Of a stretch of 64,000 nt of DNA, positions 7,752 to 18,610 are shown piece after piece. The translations under genes and the position numbers were made by a program. A model generated the notes under the pieces. It did not search any database, was not told where the DNA came from, and saw only the letters and a program-made list of their open reading frames with translations. The stretch comes from Brachybacterium nesterenkovii. Its GTDB lineage: Bacteria > Actinomycetota > Actinomycetes > Actinomycetales > Dermabacteraceae. The stretch covers positions 1-64,000 of the forward strand of contig NZ_FWFG01000050.1 in the NCBI RefSeq assembly GCF_900163655.1, read 5' to 3'. Positions within the stretch are counted from its first letter, which is position 1. Every line of letters starts with the position of its first letter.

Positions 7752-8273
7752 GGAGGCCGAAGCGTCCTCGTGCAGGTAGGCGAGGGCCGCGGGGATCTCG
7801 GCGACGTCGAACCACAGCAGCGCGGGGTCCGTGTCATCGGCCCGGACCGCATCGGCGCCGAGCTCGGTGACGTGCACGCTGGCCAGGCGCACGTCCTCGG
7901 CGCGCACGGCGCGCAGGCCGAACGCCCCGTGGGTCTCCGAGGCGTCGGTCACCGCGCCGTCGGAGACGTCGCCCGCGAGCACGGCCACGCGCCGCGCGCC
8001 GGTGACCGGCCGGGGCGACGACTCGAGGGCGGCGTAGACGGCGTCCTGCAGCGCCTCGTACTCGAGATCCTCCGGGTCCTCGCCCGGGTGCTCGGCCTGC
8101 ACGCTCGGCGTGACGCCCCAGACCGGACGATCGGCCTCCAGGCGCACGCGCGAGGGGACCGCCGCGGGGGCGCTCTTCGACGAGGTCGCGTCCGAGGCGG
8201 CGGGGGCCGCGGAGCTGCCGTGCGGGGCGAGCGCGGCGGCATCGGCGTCGAGCAGGGGCAGGTAGATCCTCAT
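7749..8273 (-). CDS. DUF6912-like protein of unknown function
   Basis: 174 aa, starting MRIYLPLL and followed by an alanine-rich loop (about 10-40). The rest is an alternating alpha/beta pattern containing YAALESSPRPVTGARRVAVLAGDV and ending LWFDVAEIPAALAYLHEDASAS. This is the pattern I associate with actinobacterial DUF6912 proteins. The ATG lies in an ATGA overlap with the upstream CpaE-like gene, so it is the third gene of a SAF-ATPase-DUF6912 operon. No catalytic motif is recognised. Confidence 0.75.
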   Translation of the reverse strand: MRIYLPLLDADAAALAPHGSSAAPAASDATSSKSAPAAVPSRVRLEADRPVWGVTPSVQAEHPGEDPEDLEYEALQDAVYAALESSPRPVTGARRVAVLAGDVSDGAVTDASETHGAFGLRAVRAEDVRLASVHVTELGADAVRADDTDPALLWFDVAEIPAALAYLHEDASAS

Positions 8274-9583
8274 GCCCTCATCCTTCCACGCCGCCTCCGG
8301 CGCCCAGGAGCCCTCGTCGACGCCTCCCCTCCCGCGCGCTCGCCCGCCGCCGACGATGCGGACTCGAAGGCCGTGGCGCGCACCAGGGGCTCCGCGATCT
8401 GCGCGGCGAGATCCCGCACGGCGCGCCGCAGCGGCGTCCGCGGGCCGGCCTCGGACAGCAGGGCGCCGTCCCAGGCCGCCGCACGGCAGGTCGCCGGATC
8501 GTCGGGGAGCACGACCACGTCCTGGACCGGGAGGCGCCGGGCGACGAGGTCGCGCACCCGGTCCACCGGCACCGGTGCGGCATGCCGGTTGACGACCACG
8601 CGGGGTGTCGGGGCGCCGATCTCCGCGAGCCGGTCCTGCTCCCGCAGGAGCCGGGTGAGGGAGACGGGGTCGGCCAGGGCCACGGCGATCACCTCGTCGG
8701 CCCGCGCGAGCGCGCTGGTCGTCACGGCGTTGCGGCGCGGCGCCATGGTGTCGTAGCTGAGCTCCTCGTCCTCCTCGAGGCAGAAGCCGACGTCGACGAT
8801 CACGAGCGCGCCGGTCGCCACGAGCGCGTCCCAGACTCCGTCGAGCACGCTCGCGCGGACCTCGGGCCAGCGGGCGGGCACCCCGATCCCGGACAGCAGG
8901 CGCAGCCCCGGGTGGACGACGGGGACGAGCACCTCGAGGGTCGCGGCGTCGAGGGTGTCGCGGGCACTCGCACGACAGGCGGCCACGAGACCCGGGGCCT
9001 CGTCGACGATCCCGAGGTTCTGCGCGAGGCTGGGGCCGTAGGTGTCGGCGTCGACCAGGATCACCTCCGTCCCGGCGAGCGCGGCCTCGTGCGCGAGGTT
9101 CGCCGCCAGCAGGGAGCGTCCCGGTGATCCCGCCGGTCCCCAGACCGCGACCAGGCGGCCCCTCGGCCCCGGCGGCGCCGTCTCCTCCGGCATCGCCTGC
9201 TCGTCCTGCGCGGTCCGGGGATCGAGCGCCGCGGCGATGGCATCGAGCACGACGGGGACCTGGGCATCCGCGGCGACCACGTGCCGCAGGCCGAGCGTCG
9301 TGGGCTGCGCGTCCGCGCTCGGCGGCCCCGTGAGCCCCACGACGGCGACGCCGTGCGCCATGAGGTCGGCGAGGGCTCCCCGGTCGAGGCCGCGGACGGC
9401 CAGGTCGATGAGGACGACGTCCCCGATGCCGGCGGCGGCCGCGGCGAGGACCTCCGCGAGGTCGGCGCAGCGCCGCACCACCCGCATCCGGGCGGCATGG
9501 TCGGTCGCGACGCCGTGGACGATGCGGACCTCGTCGCTGCCCGAGGCGCACAGCACGATGTCGATCGTGCCGGTGTCGCTCAC
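8270..9583 (-). CDS. CpaE/MinD-like P-loop ATPase
   Basis: 437 aa, GTG start at 9583 overlapping the SAF gene's stop (GTGA). An N-terminal receiver-like domain (about 1-130) precedes a MinD/ParA-type ATPase. The Walker A region is atypical: GPAGSPGRSLLAANLA (about 145-160), with no signature lysine at its start and Arg where the P-loop Lys should be. VILVDADTYGPS (switch) and ALVIVDVGFCLEE (Walker B) are present. Such proteins accompany tad/Flp-pilus or polar-positioning systems, but no pilus genes are visible here. The C terminus is Arg-rich (RRRRRGR). ATP hydrolysis is uncertain given the changed P-loop. Confidence 0.85.
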   Translation of the reverse strand: MSDTGTIDIVLCASGSDEVRIVHGVATDHAARMRVVRRCADLAEVLAAAAAGIGDVVLIDLAVRGLDRGALADLMAHGVAVVGLTGPPSADAQPTTLGLRHVVAADAQVPVVLDAIAAALDPRTAQDEQAMPEETAPPGPRGRLVAVWGPAGSPGRSLLAANLAHEAALAGTEVILVDADTYGPSLAQNLGIVDEAPGLVAACRASARDTLDAATLEVLVPVVHPGLRLLSGIGVPARWPEVRASVLDGVWDALVATGALVIVDVGFCLEEDEELSYDTMAPRRNAVTTSALARADEVIAVALADPVSLTRLLREQDRLAEIGAPTPRVVVNRHAAPVPVDRVRDLVARRLPVQDVVVLPDDPATCRAAAWDGALLSEAGPRTPLRRAVRDLAAQIAEPLVRATAFESASSAAGERAGGEASTRAPGRRRRRGRMRA

Positions 9584-10218
9584 GGCGTGACCCCTCTCGC
9601 CCCGGGGACGGCGATCACGTCCACCCGGTCCTCGGCCGCGAGGGCCTCGAGAACGGGTGCGACCGCCTCGACGGGGACGAGCACCTCGACGGACATCGAC
9701 CGCATCCCCAGGGAGCTGCCCTCGTCGACCGACCGCACGACAGCGCCGTCGACCAGGAGGGAGGCCGGCGCCCGGTCCGTCGTCCCCGCGTCCGCCGGGG
9801 TGCTCCACAGCTCGACCTGCGCCCCCGGGGCGACGGAGGCCGCCACGGCCTCGTCGACCTCGATCACGACCGGGCGCAGCTGCACTCCGTCCCCCTGGCC
9901 GACGGAGCTGACGGGAAGCAGCTCTCCGGCGCGGACCGTCTGGACCGCCACGGCGCCGTCGGGGACCTGATCGGGCGAGCCGACGTACGCGGCGGCCTGC
10001 TCCCCCAGCCGCACCTCGGCGGTGACGAAGTCCGCGGGGTCGAGGGTGTCCCCGACCACGATGTCGTTGCGCGCGACGAGCACGGGGGTGGTCGCGGCGA
10101 GCCGCGAGACGAGCAGCATGCCGCCGGCCACGCTCAGCAGCACGAGCACGATGCCGACGAGAAGGCGGGGGTCGCGCCAGCGGGGGCGGCGCAGGCGCAT
10201 GGCGGCGACGGCGGTCAT
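9580..10218 (-). CDS. SAF-domain (CpaB/RcpC-like) membrane protein
   Basis: 212 aa. The ATG at 10218 follows a strong GAGGAGG. One TM helix (about 20-40: LLVGIVLVLLSVAGGMLLVS) is followed by a SAF domain (about 45-110) with VLVARNDIVVGDTLDPADF and a beta-rich C-terminal part. CpaB/RcpC proteins assist Flp pilus secretion. Here only the CpaE-like ATPase accompanies it, so a wall- or division-related role is equally possible. It is first in its operon, with -10 TACTCT at 10307-10302. Confidence 0.85.
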   Translation of the reverse strand: MTAVAAMRLRRPRWRDPRLLVGIVLVLLSVAGGMLLVSRLAATTPVLVARNDIVVGDTLDPADFVTAEVRLGEQAAAYVGSPDQVPDGAVAVQTVRAGELLPVSSVGQGDGVQLRPVVIEVDEAVAASVAPGAQVELWSTPADAGTTDRAPASLLVDGAVVRSVDEGSSLGMRSMSVEVLVPVEAVAPVLEALAAEDRVDVIAVPGARGVTP

Positions 10219-10301
10219 GGGGCCTCCTCGGGGACGGGCACCGCAGCCGGCCCCGGCGGCGTCGCGGGGACCGTCGCGCGGCGATGCACGGGACTGGGGG
10301 C

Positions 10302-10307
10302 AGAGTA
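10302..10307 (-). promoter_or_regulatory. -10 element TACTCT for the SAF/CpaE operon
   Basis: TACTCT on the minus strand predicts a start near 10295 and a leader of about 77 nt that ends in the Shine-Dalgarno before 10218. Confidence 0.35.
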
Positions 10308-10467
10308 GACCGATCCGGGCATTCCGCGCCGCGGTGCACCGAGGATTGTGGACAACCGCGCCGCGGTCCACCATGATCGGCGCGCAGCCGCGGTTCCGGG
10401 TCCCGAGTGCGACAATGGGCGTGTCCCCGCCCCGTCCATGCCGCCGCCGCGGCCGTCAGGAAGTGCG

Positions 10468-10695
10468 ATGCCCCCTCGCTTCGTCCCGCTCGCCGATGTC
10501 GCCGAGACGCTGTCGATCTCGGCGTCCCAGGCCTATGCGCTGGTGCGCTCCGGCGAGCTGCGGGCGATCAAGGTGGGCGGCCGCGGCCAGTGGCGCGTCG
10601 AGCAGGCCGAGCTCGAGGCCTACATCCAGCGCAGCTACGAGAAGACCGAGCAGGAGCTCGCCCGCGAGCGCGCCCTGGACTCCGAAAGGGCCTGA
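10468..10695 (+). CDS. BldC/excisionase-type helix-turn-helix protein
   Basis: 75 aa, mostly one winged HTH: FVPLADVAETLSISASQAYA then LVRSGELRAIKVGGRGQWRV, followed by an acidic helix. This is the MerR-like/excisionase fold used by the streptomycete developmental regulator BldC and common as a single-domain protein in actinobacteria. The ATG at 10468 has AGGAAG upstream; GACAAT at 10411-10416 could be its -10. It is divergent from the SAF operon and ends 21 nt before the end of the convergent neighbour. Confidence 0.88.
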   Translation: MPPRFVPLADVAETLSISASQAYALVRSGELRAIKVGGRGQWRVEQAELEAYIQRSYEKTEQELARERALDSERA

Positions 10696-10716
10696 CGGCG
10701 GAGCGCGCCGGGCGGG

Positions 10717-11256
10717 TCAGAGCACGCGCACGACGCTCACGGCGTCCAGAGCCAGAGTGATCGTCCCGCCTCCGAGAGCGCTGCGCTCCCCGGTCGGGAG
10801 CACCGCGAGATCGGCGCTGTCGCTCCCGATCCCGGAGAAGCGCCCGGTGACCTCGATGCCCTCGCAGGTGACGCGCACGAGGTCGCGATCACGGGCGAGC
10901 GCCCGCAGCAGCGAGGCGAAGGAGCGGCCCGGTCGCGCCCCCTCCCGAGGCCGCGACCGCGCCGCGAGCCCCTCGATGCCGGCGACGGCCGCGCGAGCCA
11001 CGATCGCGCGGACCCGCCCCTCCGCATCACCGAGGACGATCCAGGCGTCGGAGACCTCGGCGATCTGCCCTTCCACGATGCCGCCTGCACGCAGATGCAC
11101 GCGCACGCGGCGTCCGAGACTGCCGCGCAGGCGGTCGAGCAGGGTCAGCTGAGCCCGCTCCGCACGCCCGAGCTCCTCCGCGTTCGCACGGATCTCCTCG
11201 CCCTCGAGATGCTCCAGCCGCGCCTCGAGGTCCTCGAACATCCGCTCCATCGACAT
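10717..11256 (-). CDS. hypothetical protein, possible RNA/ligand-binding beta domain
   Basis: 179 aa. An N-terminal coiled-coil-like helix (MERMFEDLEARLEHLEGEE...ERAQLTLLDRL, about 3-45) is followed by a beta-rich region (RRVRVHLRAGGIVEGQIAEV, DAWIVLGD) that looks like a small Sm- or PRC-like barrel. I do not recognise a family. The start at 11256 is supported by TACAGT at 11268-11263 with 6 nt to the ATG, a leaderless arrangement. It lies between a BldC-like gene and a LysM gene. Confidence 0.7.
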   Translation of the reverse strand: MSMERMFEDLEARLEHLEGEEIRANAEELGRAERAQLTLLDRLRGSLGRRVRVHLRAGGIVEGQIAEVSDAWIVLGDAEGRVRAIVARAAVAGIEGLAARSRPREGARPGRSFASLLRALARDRDLVRVTCEGIEVTGRFSGIGSDSADLAVLPTGERSALGGGTITLALDAVSVVRVL

Positions 11257-11262
11257 GGCGCC

Positions 11263-11268
11263 ACTGTA
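11263..11268 (-). promoter_or_regulatory. -10 element TACAGT, leaderless promoter
   Basis: TACAGT on the minus strand, 6 nt from the ATG at 11256. Confidence 0.5.
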
Positions 11269-11321
11269 ACCAGCGCGCTCCCGGTTCTCGGTCGACTCTT
11301 GCCACATCGCCCCCACACGGC

Positions 11322-11357
11322 TAGTTTGAGTCCGAACATCATCAAACTGCATCAAAC
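11322..11357 (+). promoter_or_regulatory. AT-rich promoter/operator with GTTTGA-N12-TCAAAC
   Basis: TAGTTT (11322-11327) is a plausible -10 for the LysM gene. GTTTGA (11324-11329) and TCAAAC (11342-11347) form an inverted repeat across it, and a second TCAAAC follows at 11352-11357. This is one of the few AT-rich patches in the window, so a regulator-binding site is likely. Which regulator is unknown; the BldC-like protein nearby is one candidate. Confidence 0.4.
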
Positions 11358-11492
11358 GAAGGCACTAGCGCCGGGTCGGTGCATCAGCGACGCGAACGAC
11401 GAGAGCGATTCATGGCCGATGAGGTCTGGAGGGTCGGTCAGATCGACGTCAGCGATCAGCGGCGAGAGCGGCCGGTCGGGAGGAGGAACGGC

Positions 11493-12530
11493 ATGGGCGG
11501 GACATCGAGGACGCCGCTGGCGGTGCGCACCGGCGCGCAGGCGGTCGTCGCCGCGCTGCTGGGCTCCGCCGCGCTCACCGCGGCCCGGGCTGCGTCCGGA
11601 ACGGCGGCGTCGAGCTGGGGTGAACAGGCGCTGCTGGCCTGGGTCTGCGCACTGATCGCCGGTGCCGCCGCCCTGGGCTGCGCGTATCTGGCGCTGGTAT
11701 GGACGCTGGCCACTGTCGTCATGGCATGGGGCCCGCGCGGCGCGATCGGCGGCGCGAGCCTGCGCGCGCTGCGCCTGCTCGCCCCCGCTCTGGCACGACG
11801 CACCGCGGCGACCGCCCTGATCGCCTCGACGCTCGCCTCCGTCCCGCTCGCCGCGGCGCAGGCCGACGACGGCTCCTCGCGCAGCGCCCCGCGATCCGCC
11901 ACCGCCGCAGCCCGCCTCCTGCACACCGAGGCAGGCACAGACATCCCCGTGACAGGCGCGGGACGGGCCGAGGCGGCACGGATGAGCGCACGGGCGTCCT
12001 TCGGCTCCCTCGCCGCCGCACCCGGTCCCCGCGCCGAGCAGCCCGCCGACCCTTCTGGCGTCGACTTCGCTGCGGCTGACCCTCCTGTTGCTGACCCGCC
12101 TGCCGCGGACGGCGCCGACGCATCGGAGCTGCCCCCGCTGGGCTGGGGCGAGAGCCCGGAGGATCCGACGCCGCCGACCGCAGAGACGGCATCGCCCGCA
12201 GTGGAGACGGCAGCGCCAGCGACGGAGAGCGCGTCGCCCGCGGCAGACAGCGCGTCTCCGACGCCGGGGAGCGCCGGTCCGCAACCGCTCGTCGTCGTGG
12301 AGGTGCGCCAGGGCGACACGCTCTGGTCGATCACGGACGATCTGCTGGGTCCCGGCCCGGATGATCCCGCCGCGATCGCCTCCGCCTGGCCCACTCTCTG
12401 GGAGGCCAATGCCTCCGTGATCGGGTCCGATCCGAATGCGCTCGACCCCGGTCAGCAACTCGTCGTCCCGACACCGCTCGCCCCACGGCCGTCCCCCGCG
12501 GCCCCGCTCCCCTCGCAGGAGGAATCATGA
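11493..12530 (+). CDS. LysM domain membrane protein
   Basis: 345 aa from the ATG at 11493, chosen because gggaggagg lies 8 nt upstream; in-frame starts at 11412 (ATG) and 11379 (GTG) lack one. Three hydrophobic segments (about 10-32, 45-80 and 103-125) anchor it. A long P/A/S/T-rich spacer follows, with repeats of the type ETASPAVETAAPATESASP. A C-terminal LysM domain (about 270-325) carries VRQGDTLWSITDDLLG and NPNALDPGQQLVVP-like ends, for binding peptidoglycan. It is probably a wall-anchored envelope protein and is translationally coupled to the next gene. Confidence 0.88.
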   Translation: MGGTSRTPLAVRTGAQAVVAALLGSAALTAARAASGTAASSWGEQALLAWVCALIAGAAALGCAYLALVWTLATVVMAWGPRGAIGGASLRALRLLAPALARRTAATALIASTLASVPLAAAQADDGSSRSAPRSATAAARLLHTEAGTDIPVTGAGRAEAARMSARASFGSLAAAPGPRAEQPADPSGVDFAAADPPVADPPAADGADASELPPLGWGESPEDPTPPTAETASPAVETAAPATESASPAADSASPTPGSAGPQPLVVVEVRQGDTLWSITDDLLGPGPDDPAAIASAWPTLWEANASVIGSDPNALDPGQQLVVPTPLAPRPSPAAPLPSQEES

Positions 12531-12934
12531 CCATCACCCAGCAGTCGAGCGCCCCGACGGGCGAGGCGATCGGCGGTCCCGGCCCGCACTCCCCCGCCAC
12601 GGCCGTGCGCATGACCGAGACGGTCGCGCGCTTCGCCGTCGAGATCGTGCGGGACATGCGCCCGGCCGCGACCCTCTGGCGCCTGGTCGTGCCGGAGATC
12701 TCCGTGATGCTCGAGCGCCGTGCTCAGCTGACGCGGCGCCTCCGCGGCGCCGTCGGCCCGGACCGGAGCGCCGCCTCGCGGATCGTCGTGCGCGGGGTGC
12801 GCACGTGCATCGTCAGCGACACCGTCGTGGAGGCGAGCGCCGTGGTGCACGAGCGCGATCGCGCCCGGTTCCTCGCCCTGCGCTGGGAACTGCGGCCGCG
12901 CGGCTGGCGCGTCACCGTGCTGGAGCTCGGCTGA
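12527..12934 (+). CDS. Rv3235 family protein (DUF6459)
   Basis: 135 aa, ATGA overlap with the LysM gene. The N-terminal ~25 residues are disordered. The conserved core runs from TETVARFAVEIVRDMRPAAT through VRGVRTCIVSDTVVEASAVV to the end of RPRGWRVTVLELG. This matches the actinobacterial Rv3235 family that sits near secA. The function is unknown. The short helical-plus-beta layout and the 'VHERDRARFLALRWE' element suggest an interaction domain. No TM segment. Confidence 0.85.
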   Translation: MTITQQSSAPTGEAIGGPGPHSPATAVRMTETVARFAVEIVRDMRPAATLWRLVVPEISVMLERRAQLTRRLRGAVGPDRSAASRIVVRGVRTCIVSDTVVEASAVVHERDRARFLALRWELRPRGWRVTVLELG

Positions 12935-12953
12935 GGCGGCGCCTCACGCCCCC

Positions 12954-13007
12954 GTGCGCCGCTTCCACCCCATCGGGGCGGGCCTGCCCGTGCAGGGATC
13001 GGCGCAC
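12954..13007. terminator. nested hairpin downstream of the LysM operon
   Basis: gtgcgccg (12954-12961) pairs with cggcgcac (13000-13007), enclosing a second hairpin cgggc-ct-gcccg (12979-12990). It lies just after the Rv3235-family gene and ahead of the convergent small ORF and secA. Confidence 0.4.
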
Positions 13008-13036
13008 ATCGGTGCCACCGGACCGGCTGCCGGGAA

Positions 13037-13204
13037 TCACCCGGCGTCCGGCTCACCCGCATCCTCAGAGCCGTTCAGCTCCCGTATCTCGTCCGGGAAC
13101 ACCCAGAGTGGAGACTCGTGCTCGACTCCCATCTCGAGCACGCGCTCCTGCATCTCGACGTGCTCCTGCTCGGAGGGGAACAGCTCCGGAACACTGCTCG
13201 CCAT
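13037..13204 (-). CDS. possible small acidic protein, 55 aa
   Basis: The ATG at 13204 opens a 55-codon frame ending in TGA at 13039-13037. The product starts MASSVPELFPSEQEHVEMQE and is acidic, with many Glu, one Trp and no Cys. It lies 65 nt downstream of secA on the same strand. Codons such as ATA, AGT and GTT are unusual beside its neighbours, and the stretch 13037-13260 looks less GC-rich, which may indicate acquired or relic DNA. The Shine-Dalgarno is weak. I recognise no family; it could be a chance frame. Confidence 0.35.
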   Translation of the reverse strand: MASSVPELFPSEQEHVEMQERVLEMGVEHESPLWVFPDEIRELNGSEDAGEPDAG

Positions 13205-13269
13205 GGATACGCGGAAGAAGTCCCGGAGCTTTCATCTCATGGCATCCCCTCAGAGCAGCTCGTGCGTTC

Positions 13270-16077
<2,808 letters not shown>

Positions 16078-16215
16078 TCGTGCTCCCTGAGTCCGGGACG
16101 GCCGTGCCGCCCGGGTCGTCGGACCGGTCCGGTGACCGGCGATGCTCTGGCGGGCGCCGTCTGGGGCGCCCGGATGCGTCGTCCAGTGTGGCAGAACCGC
16201 GCCGGACCGTCGCCC

Positions 16216-16221
16216 ATCCTA
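16216..16221 (-). promoter_or_regulatory. candidate secA -10 element TAGGAT
   Basis: TAGGAT on the minus strand predicts a start near 16209 and a leader of about 130 nt. No clear -35. The assignment is weak. Confidence 0.3.
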
Positions 16222-16257
16222 CGGCGGACGCCTGCACGGCCCCCGGGGCGACGGACG

Positions 16258-16311
16258 CGATGCGCGGAGCAGGCTCGATCCGCAGAGCAAGCCCGATGCG
16301 CGGAGCGGACT
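16258..16311. repeat. 18-bp tandem repeat, 3 copies, abutting a stop codon
   Basis: Units at 16258-16275, 16276-16293 and 16294-16311 read cgatgcgcggagcaggct with a few substitutions. The array ends 4 nt from the stop of the YcaQ-type gene (16318-16316). Confidence 0.8.
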
Positions 16312-16315
16312 CGCG

Positions 16316-17677
16316 TCAGGCGAGCGCGCGACCGAGCTCGGCGGCGAGGTCCCCGCGACCGAGCACCTCGATGCTCTCCAGGCCCTGCCAGACCCTGGCG
16401 CGCTCGAGCTCACCGGCCAGCGCCTCGGCCACGACGGCGACGTCCGTGCGGCGCCGCACGCCGGGGGCCGGTCGCGCCTCCCGATGCGCCTCGCACACCT
16501 CGAGCACCCCGCGGCGGCGGTCGGCGCGCAAATCGACCCTGGCCTCGATGCGGTCTCCGAGCAGGAAGGGCAGCGGGTAGTAGCCGTGGGTGCGCCGATG
16601 GCGGGGCGTGTAGATGCCGATGCGGTAGTCGACGCCGTACAGCGCGGCCAGGCGGGGACGGTAAAACGCGATCGGGTCGAAAGGGCTCACGAGCGCGGCC
16701 GCGCGGACGGGGGCGTCCGAGGGGGCATCGACATGGCGGAGCATGGGCAGCTCCCCGGCGGGCAGCGCGACGACGACGTCCTCGAGCAGGCCGTCTCCGC
16801 GCAGCTCCGCGATGGCGGGGGCGACCTCGCGGCGCGGCAGGCGGAAGTAGTCGGCCAGGTCGGCCTCGGTGGCGACGCCGCAGGCGAGGGCGGCCCGCAG
16901 CACGAGCTCCCGCACGGCGGCAGGGTCCTCGGTGCGCGCCGCGAGGTCTCCCGCGTGCGTCTCGGCGGGCCCGTCGACGAGCCCGTCGGCTCCGGCGCCG
17001 TCATCCGGCACCCCGGTGCCTGCGTCCGGCGCCCTCGCGACGAGCGGCGCGCTCGCGTCGGGAGCGAGGTCGTAGAGGCGCTCGAACTGGGGACTGCGCC
17101 CCACGCAGGCCAGGCGACCGGAGCGGAACAGGTACTCGACGATCCACTGGGTGTCGGTGCGCCGCCAGCCCCAGCCCTCCTCCGATCGCGCGGCGTCCCC
17201 GCGGACGCGGGAGACGCCGGCGGCGCTGATCGGCGCCCGGCGCGCCACCGTGTCCAGCACGTCCTCGAGGACCCGGGGATCGGACTGCCCCGCCCGGCGG
17301 ACGGCGCCCCAGTCCTTGCGCGCAGCGCGCTCGCGGCGGAACGCGAGCAGGGCGTGCACGTCCGGCGGGACGTAGGCGGCCTCATGGGCGAGCGCCTCGG
17401 TCAGCAGCGATGATCGGCCGGGACGGCTCGCGGCGTCCAGGACGGTGGTGTCCCAGGAGCCCGCGCGGGTGAACACCGGCATGAGATGGGCGCGGGCGAA
17501 GACGCTCACCGAGTCGATCTGCAGCAGCTGCGTGCGCTCGACGGTCCGCCGCAGCGCCTCCCGGCTCGTCCGGCGGTCCGGGACCTCTGTGCGCCGCGAC
17601 CGGCCCATCCCCTGGGCCCGCAGCGCGATGCGGCGAGCCTGGACGGCGGTGAGGCGGGCGGGCGGGCGAGCGTTCAT
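16316..17677 (-). CDS. YcaQ-type winged-helix (HTH_42) DNA glycosylase-like protein
   Basis: 453 aa. The N-terminal segment LTAVQARRIALRAQG, the RTQLLQIDSVSVFARAH motif, an HEAAYVPPDVHALL element and the C-terminal SPFDPIAFYRPRLAALYGVDYRIGIYTP place it in the HTH_42/YcaQ family. Some members unhook interstrand DNA crosslinks; others (AlkX/AlkZ) act in antibiotic self-resistance. A disordered insertion (about 215-245, rich in A/D/G) interrupts the middle. It stands alone on the minus strand between hpf and secA. The exact substrate is unknown. Confidence 0.88.
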   Translation of the reverse strand: MNARPPARLTAVQARRIALRAQGMGRSRRTEVPDRRTSREALRRTVERTQLLQIDSVSVFARAHLMPVFTRAGSWDTTVLDAASRPGRSSLLTEALAHEAAYVPPDVHALLAFRRERAARKDWGAVRRAGQSDPRVLEDVLDTVARRAPISAAGVSRVRGDAARSEEGWGWRRTDTQWIVEYLFRSGRLACVGRSPQFERLYDLAPDASAPLVARAPDAGTGVPDDGAGADGLVDGPAETHAGDLAARTEDPAAVRELVLRAALACGVATEADLADYFRLPRREVAPAIAELRGDGLLEDVVVALPAGELPMLRHVDAPSDAPVRAAALVSPFDPIAFYRPRLAALYGVDYRIGIYTPRHRRTHGYYPLPFLLGDRIEARVDLRADRRRGVLEVCEAHREARPAPGVRRRTDVAVVAEALAGELERARVWQGLESIEVLGRGDLAAELGRALA

Positions 17678-17866
17678 GGGGTCTCATCCTGCCCGATCGG
17701 CGGCGGCCGTCGCGCACACGCTCACGCACGGGAGACGGCCCCCCGATGCTGTCCTGCCCTGGACCCGTACGCGCGCACCCGCTCACGGACGGCAGACGGC
17801 CCTCCCGGGCAGGGTCTGCTCCGGCGGCGCGCACGATGGGCGCACGGCGTACGGCCCACATGCGCA

Positions 17867-17903
17867 CGACGGCCGTGCCGGGGCGGGCCCGGCACGGCCG
17901 TCG
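17867..17903. terminator. perfect 16-bp hairpin after hpf
   Basis: cgacggccgtgccggg (17867-17882) pairs with cccggcacggccgtcg (17888-17903) around a 5-nt loop, about 57 nt past the hpf stop. The remainder of the 282-nt gap holds two imperfect ~33-nt direct repeats (about 17710-17744 and 17770-17805) and no gene. Confidence 0.75.
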
Positions 17904-17959
17904 ACGCATTCCAGATCCGCTGCGCCGGTGAGCGTCCGATCACCGGAGCAGCTCGCGGC

Positions 17960-18610
17960 TCACCCCTCGGGAGCAGTCTCGCTCTCGACCTCGGGCTCGA
18001 CGTCGGGATCGAGCTCGATCACGCCGTAGTTCCAGCCCTTGCGGCGGTAGACGACCTTGGGGTGACCGGAGCTCTCGTCGATGAAGAGGTAGAAGTCGTG
18101 CCCGACGAGCTCCATGCGGTAGAGGGCGTCGTCGATCGACATCGGCACGGCCGCATGGCGCTTCTCGCGGATCACGACGGGGCTCTCCCCCGTCTCCGTC
18201 GTCGGCTCGCCGCTCGTCGCCGTCCCGTGCTCGGACTGCAGCAGGCCCTCGGCCTGCATGCCGCGGACGCTCTCCGGCTCGCCATGGGCCCGGTCCTTGC
18301 CGCGGCGGCGGTCCTTGGCGCGATCGCGCGCCCGCCGCAGGCGCTCGAGGAGACGACCGTAGGCCACGTCGAGCGCGCCGTAGAGATCGTCGGCACGGGC
18401 CTCGGAGCGGACCACCGCGCGGCGGTCGTGGACCGTCAGCTCGACGCGGTCGCAGAGCTCGGCCTGCCGGGGATTGTTCTCGTGGGAGATCTCGACATCC
18501 ACGCGGAGCGCCTCGGGCGCGAGCTGCGTGATCTTGTCGAGCTTGTCCTCCAGGTGGCGGCGGAAGCGATCCGGCACGTCCATGTGCCGACCGACGACGT
18601 TGATCTCCAT
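17960..18610 (-). CDS. hpf: long-form ribosome hibernation promoting factor
   Basis: 216 aa. The N-terminal S30AE domain begins MEINVVGRHMDVPDRFRRHL and carries the DDLYGALDVAYGRLLERLRR helix (about 75-98). A variable linker (about 105-150) precedes the C-terminal dimerisation domain HAAVPMSIDDALYRMELVGHD ... YRRKGWNYGVIEL, which identifies the long form that pairs 70S ribosomes into 100S particles in stationary phase. The ATG shares one base with the comF stop, and AGGAGG of its ribosome site lies inside the comF reading frame. CAGAAT at 18718-18713 could give it its own promoter. Confidence 0.96.
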   Translation of the reverse strand: MEINVVGRHMDVPDRFRRHLEDKLDKITQLAPEALRVDVEISHENNPRQAELCDRVELTVHDRRAVVRSEARADDLYGALDVAYGRLLERLRRARDRAKDRRRGKDRAHGEPESVRGMQAEGLLQSEHGTATSGEPTTETGESPVVIREKRHAAVPMSIDDALYRMELVGHDFYLFIDESSGHPKVVYRRKGWNYGVIELDPDVEPEVESETAPEG

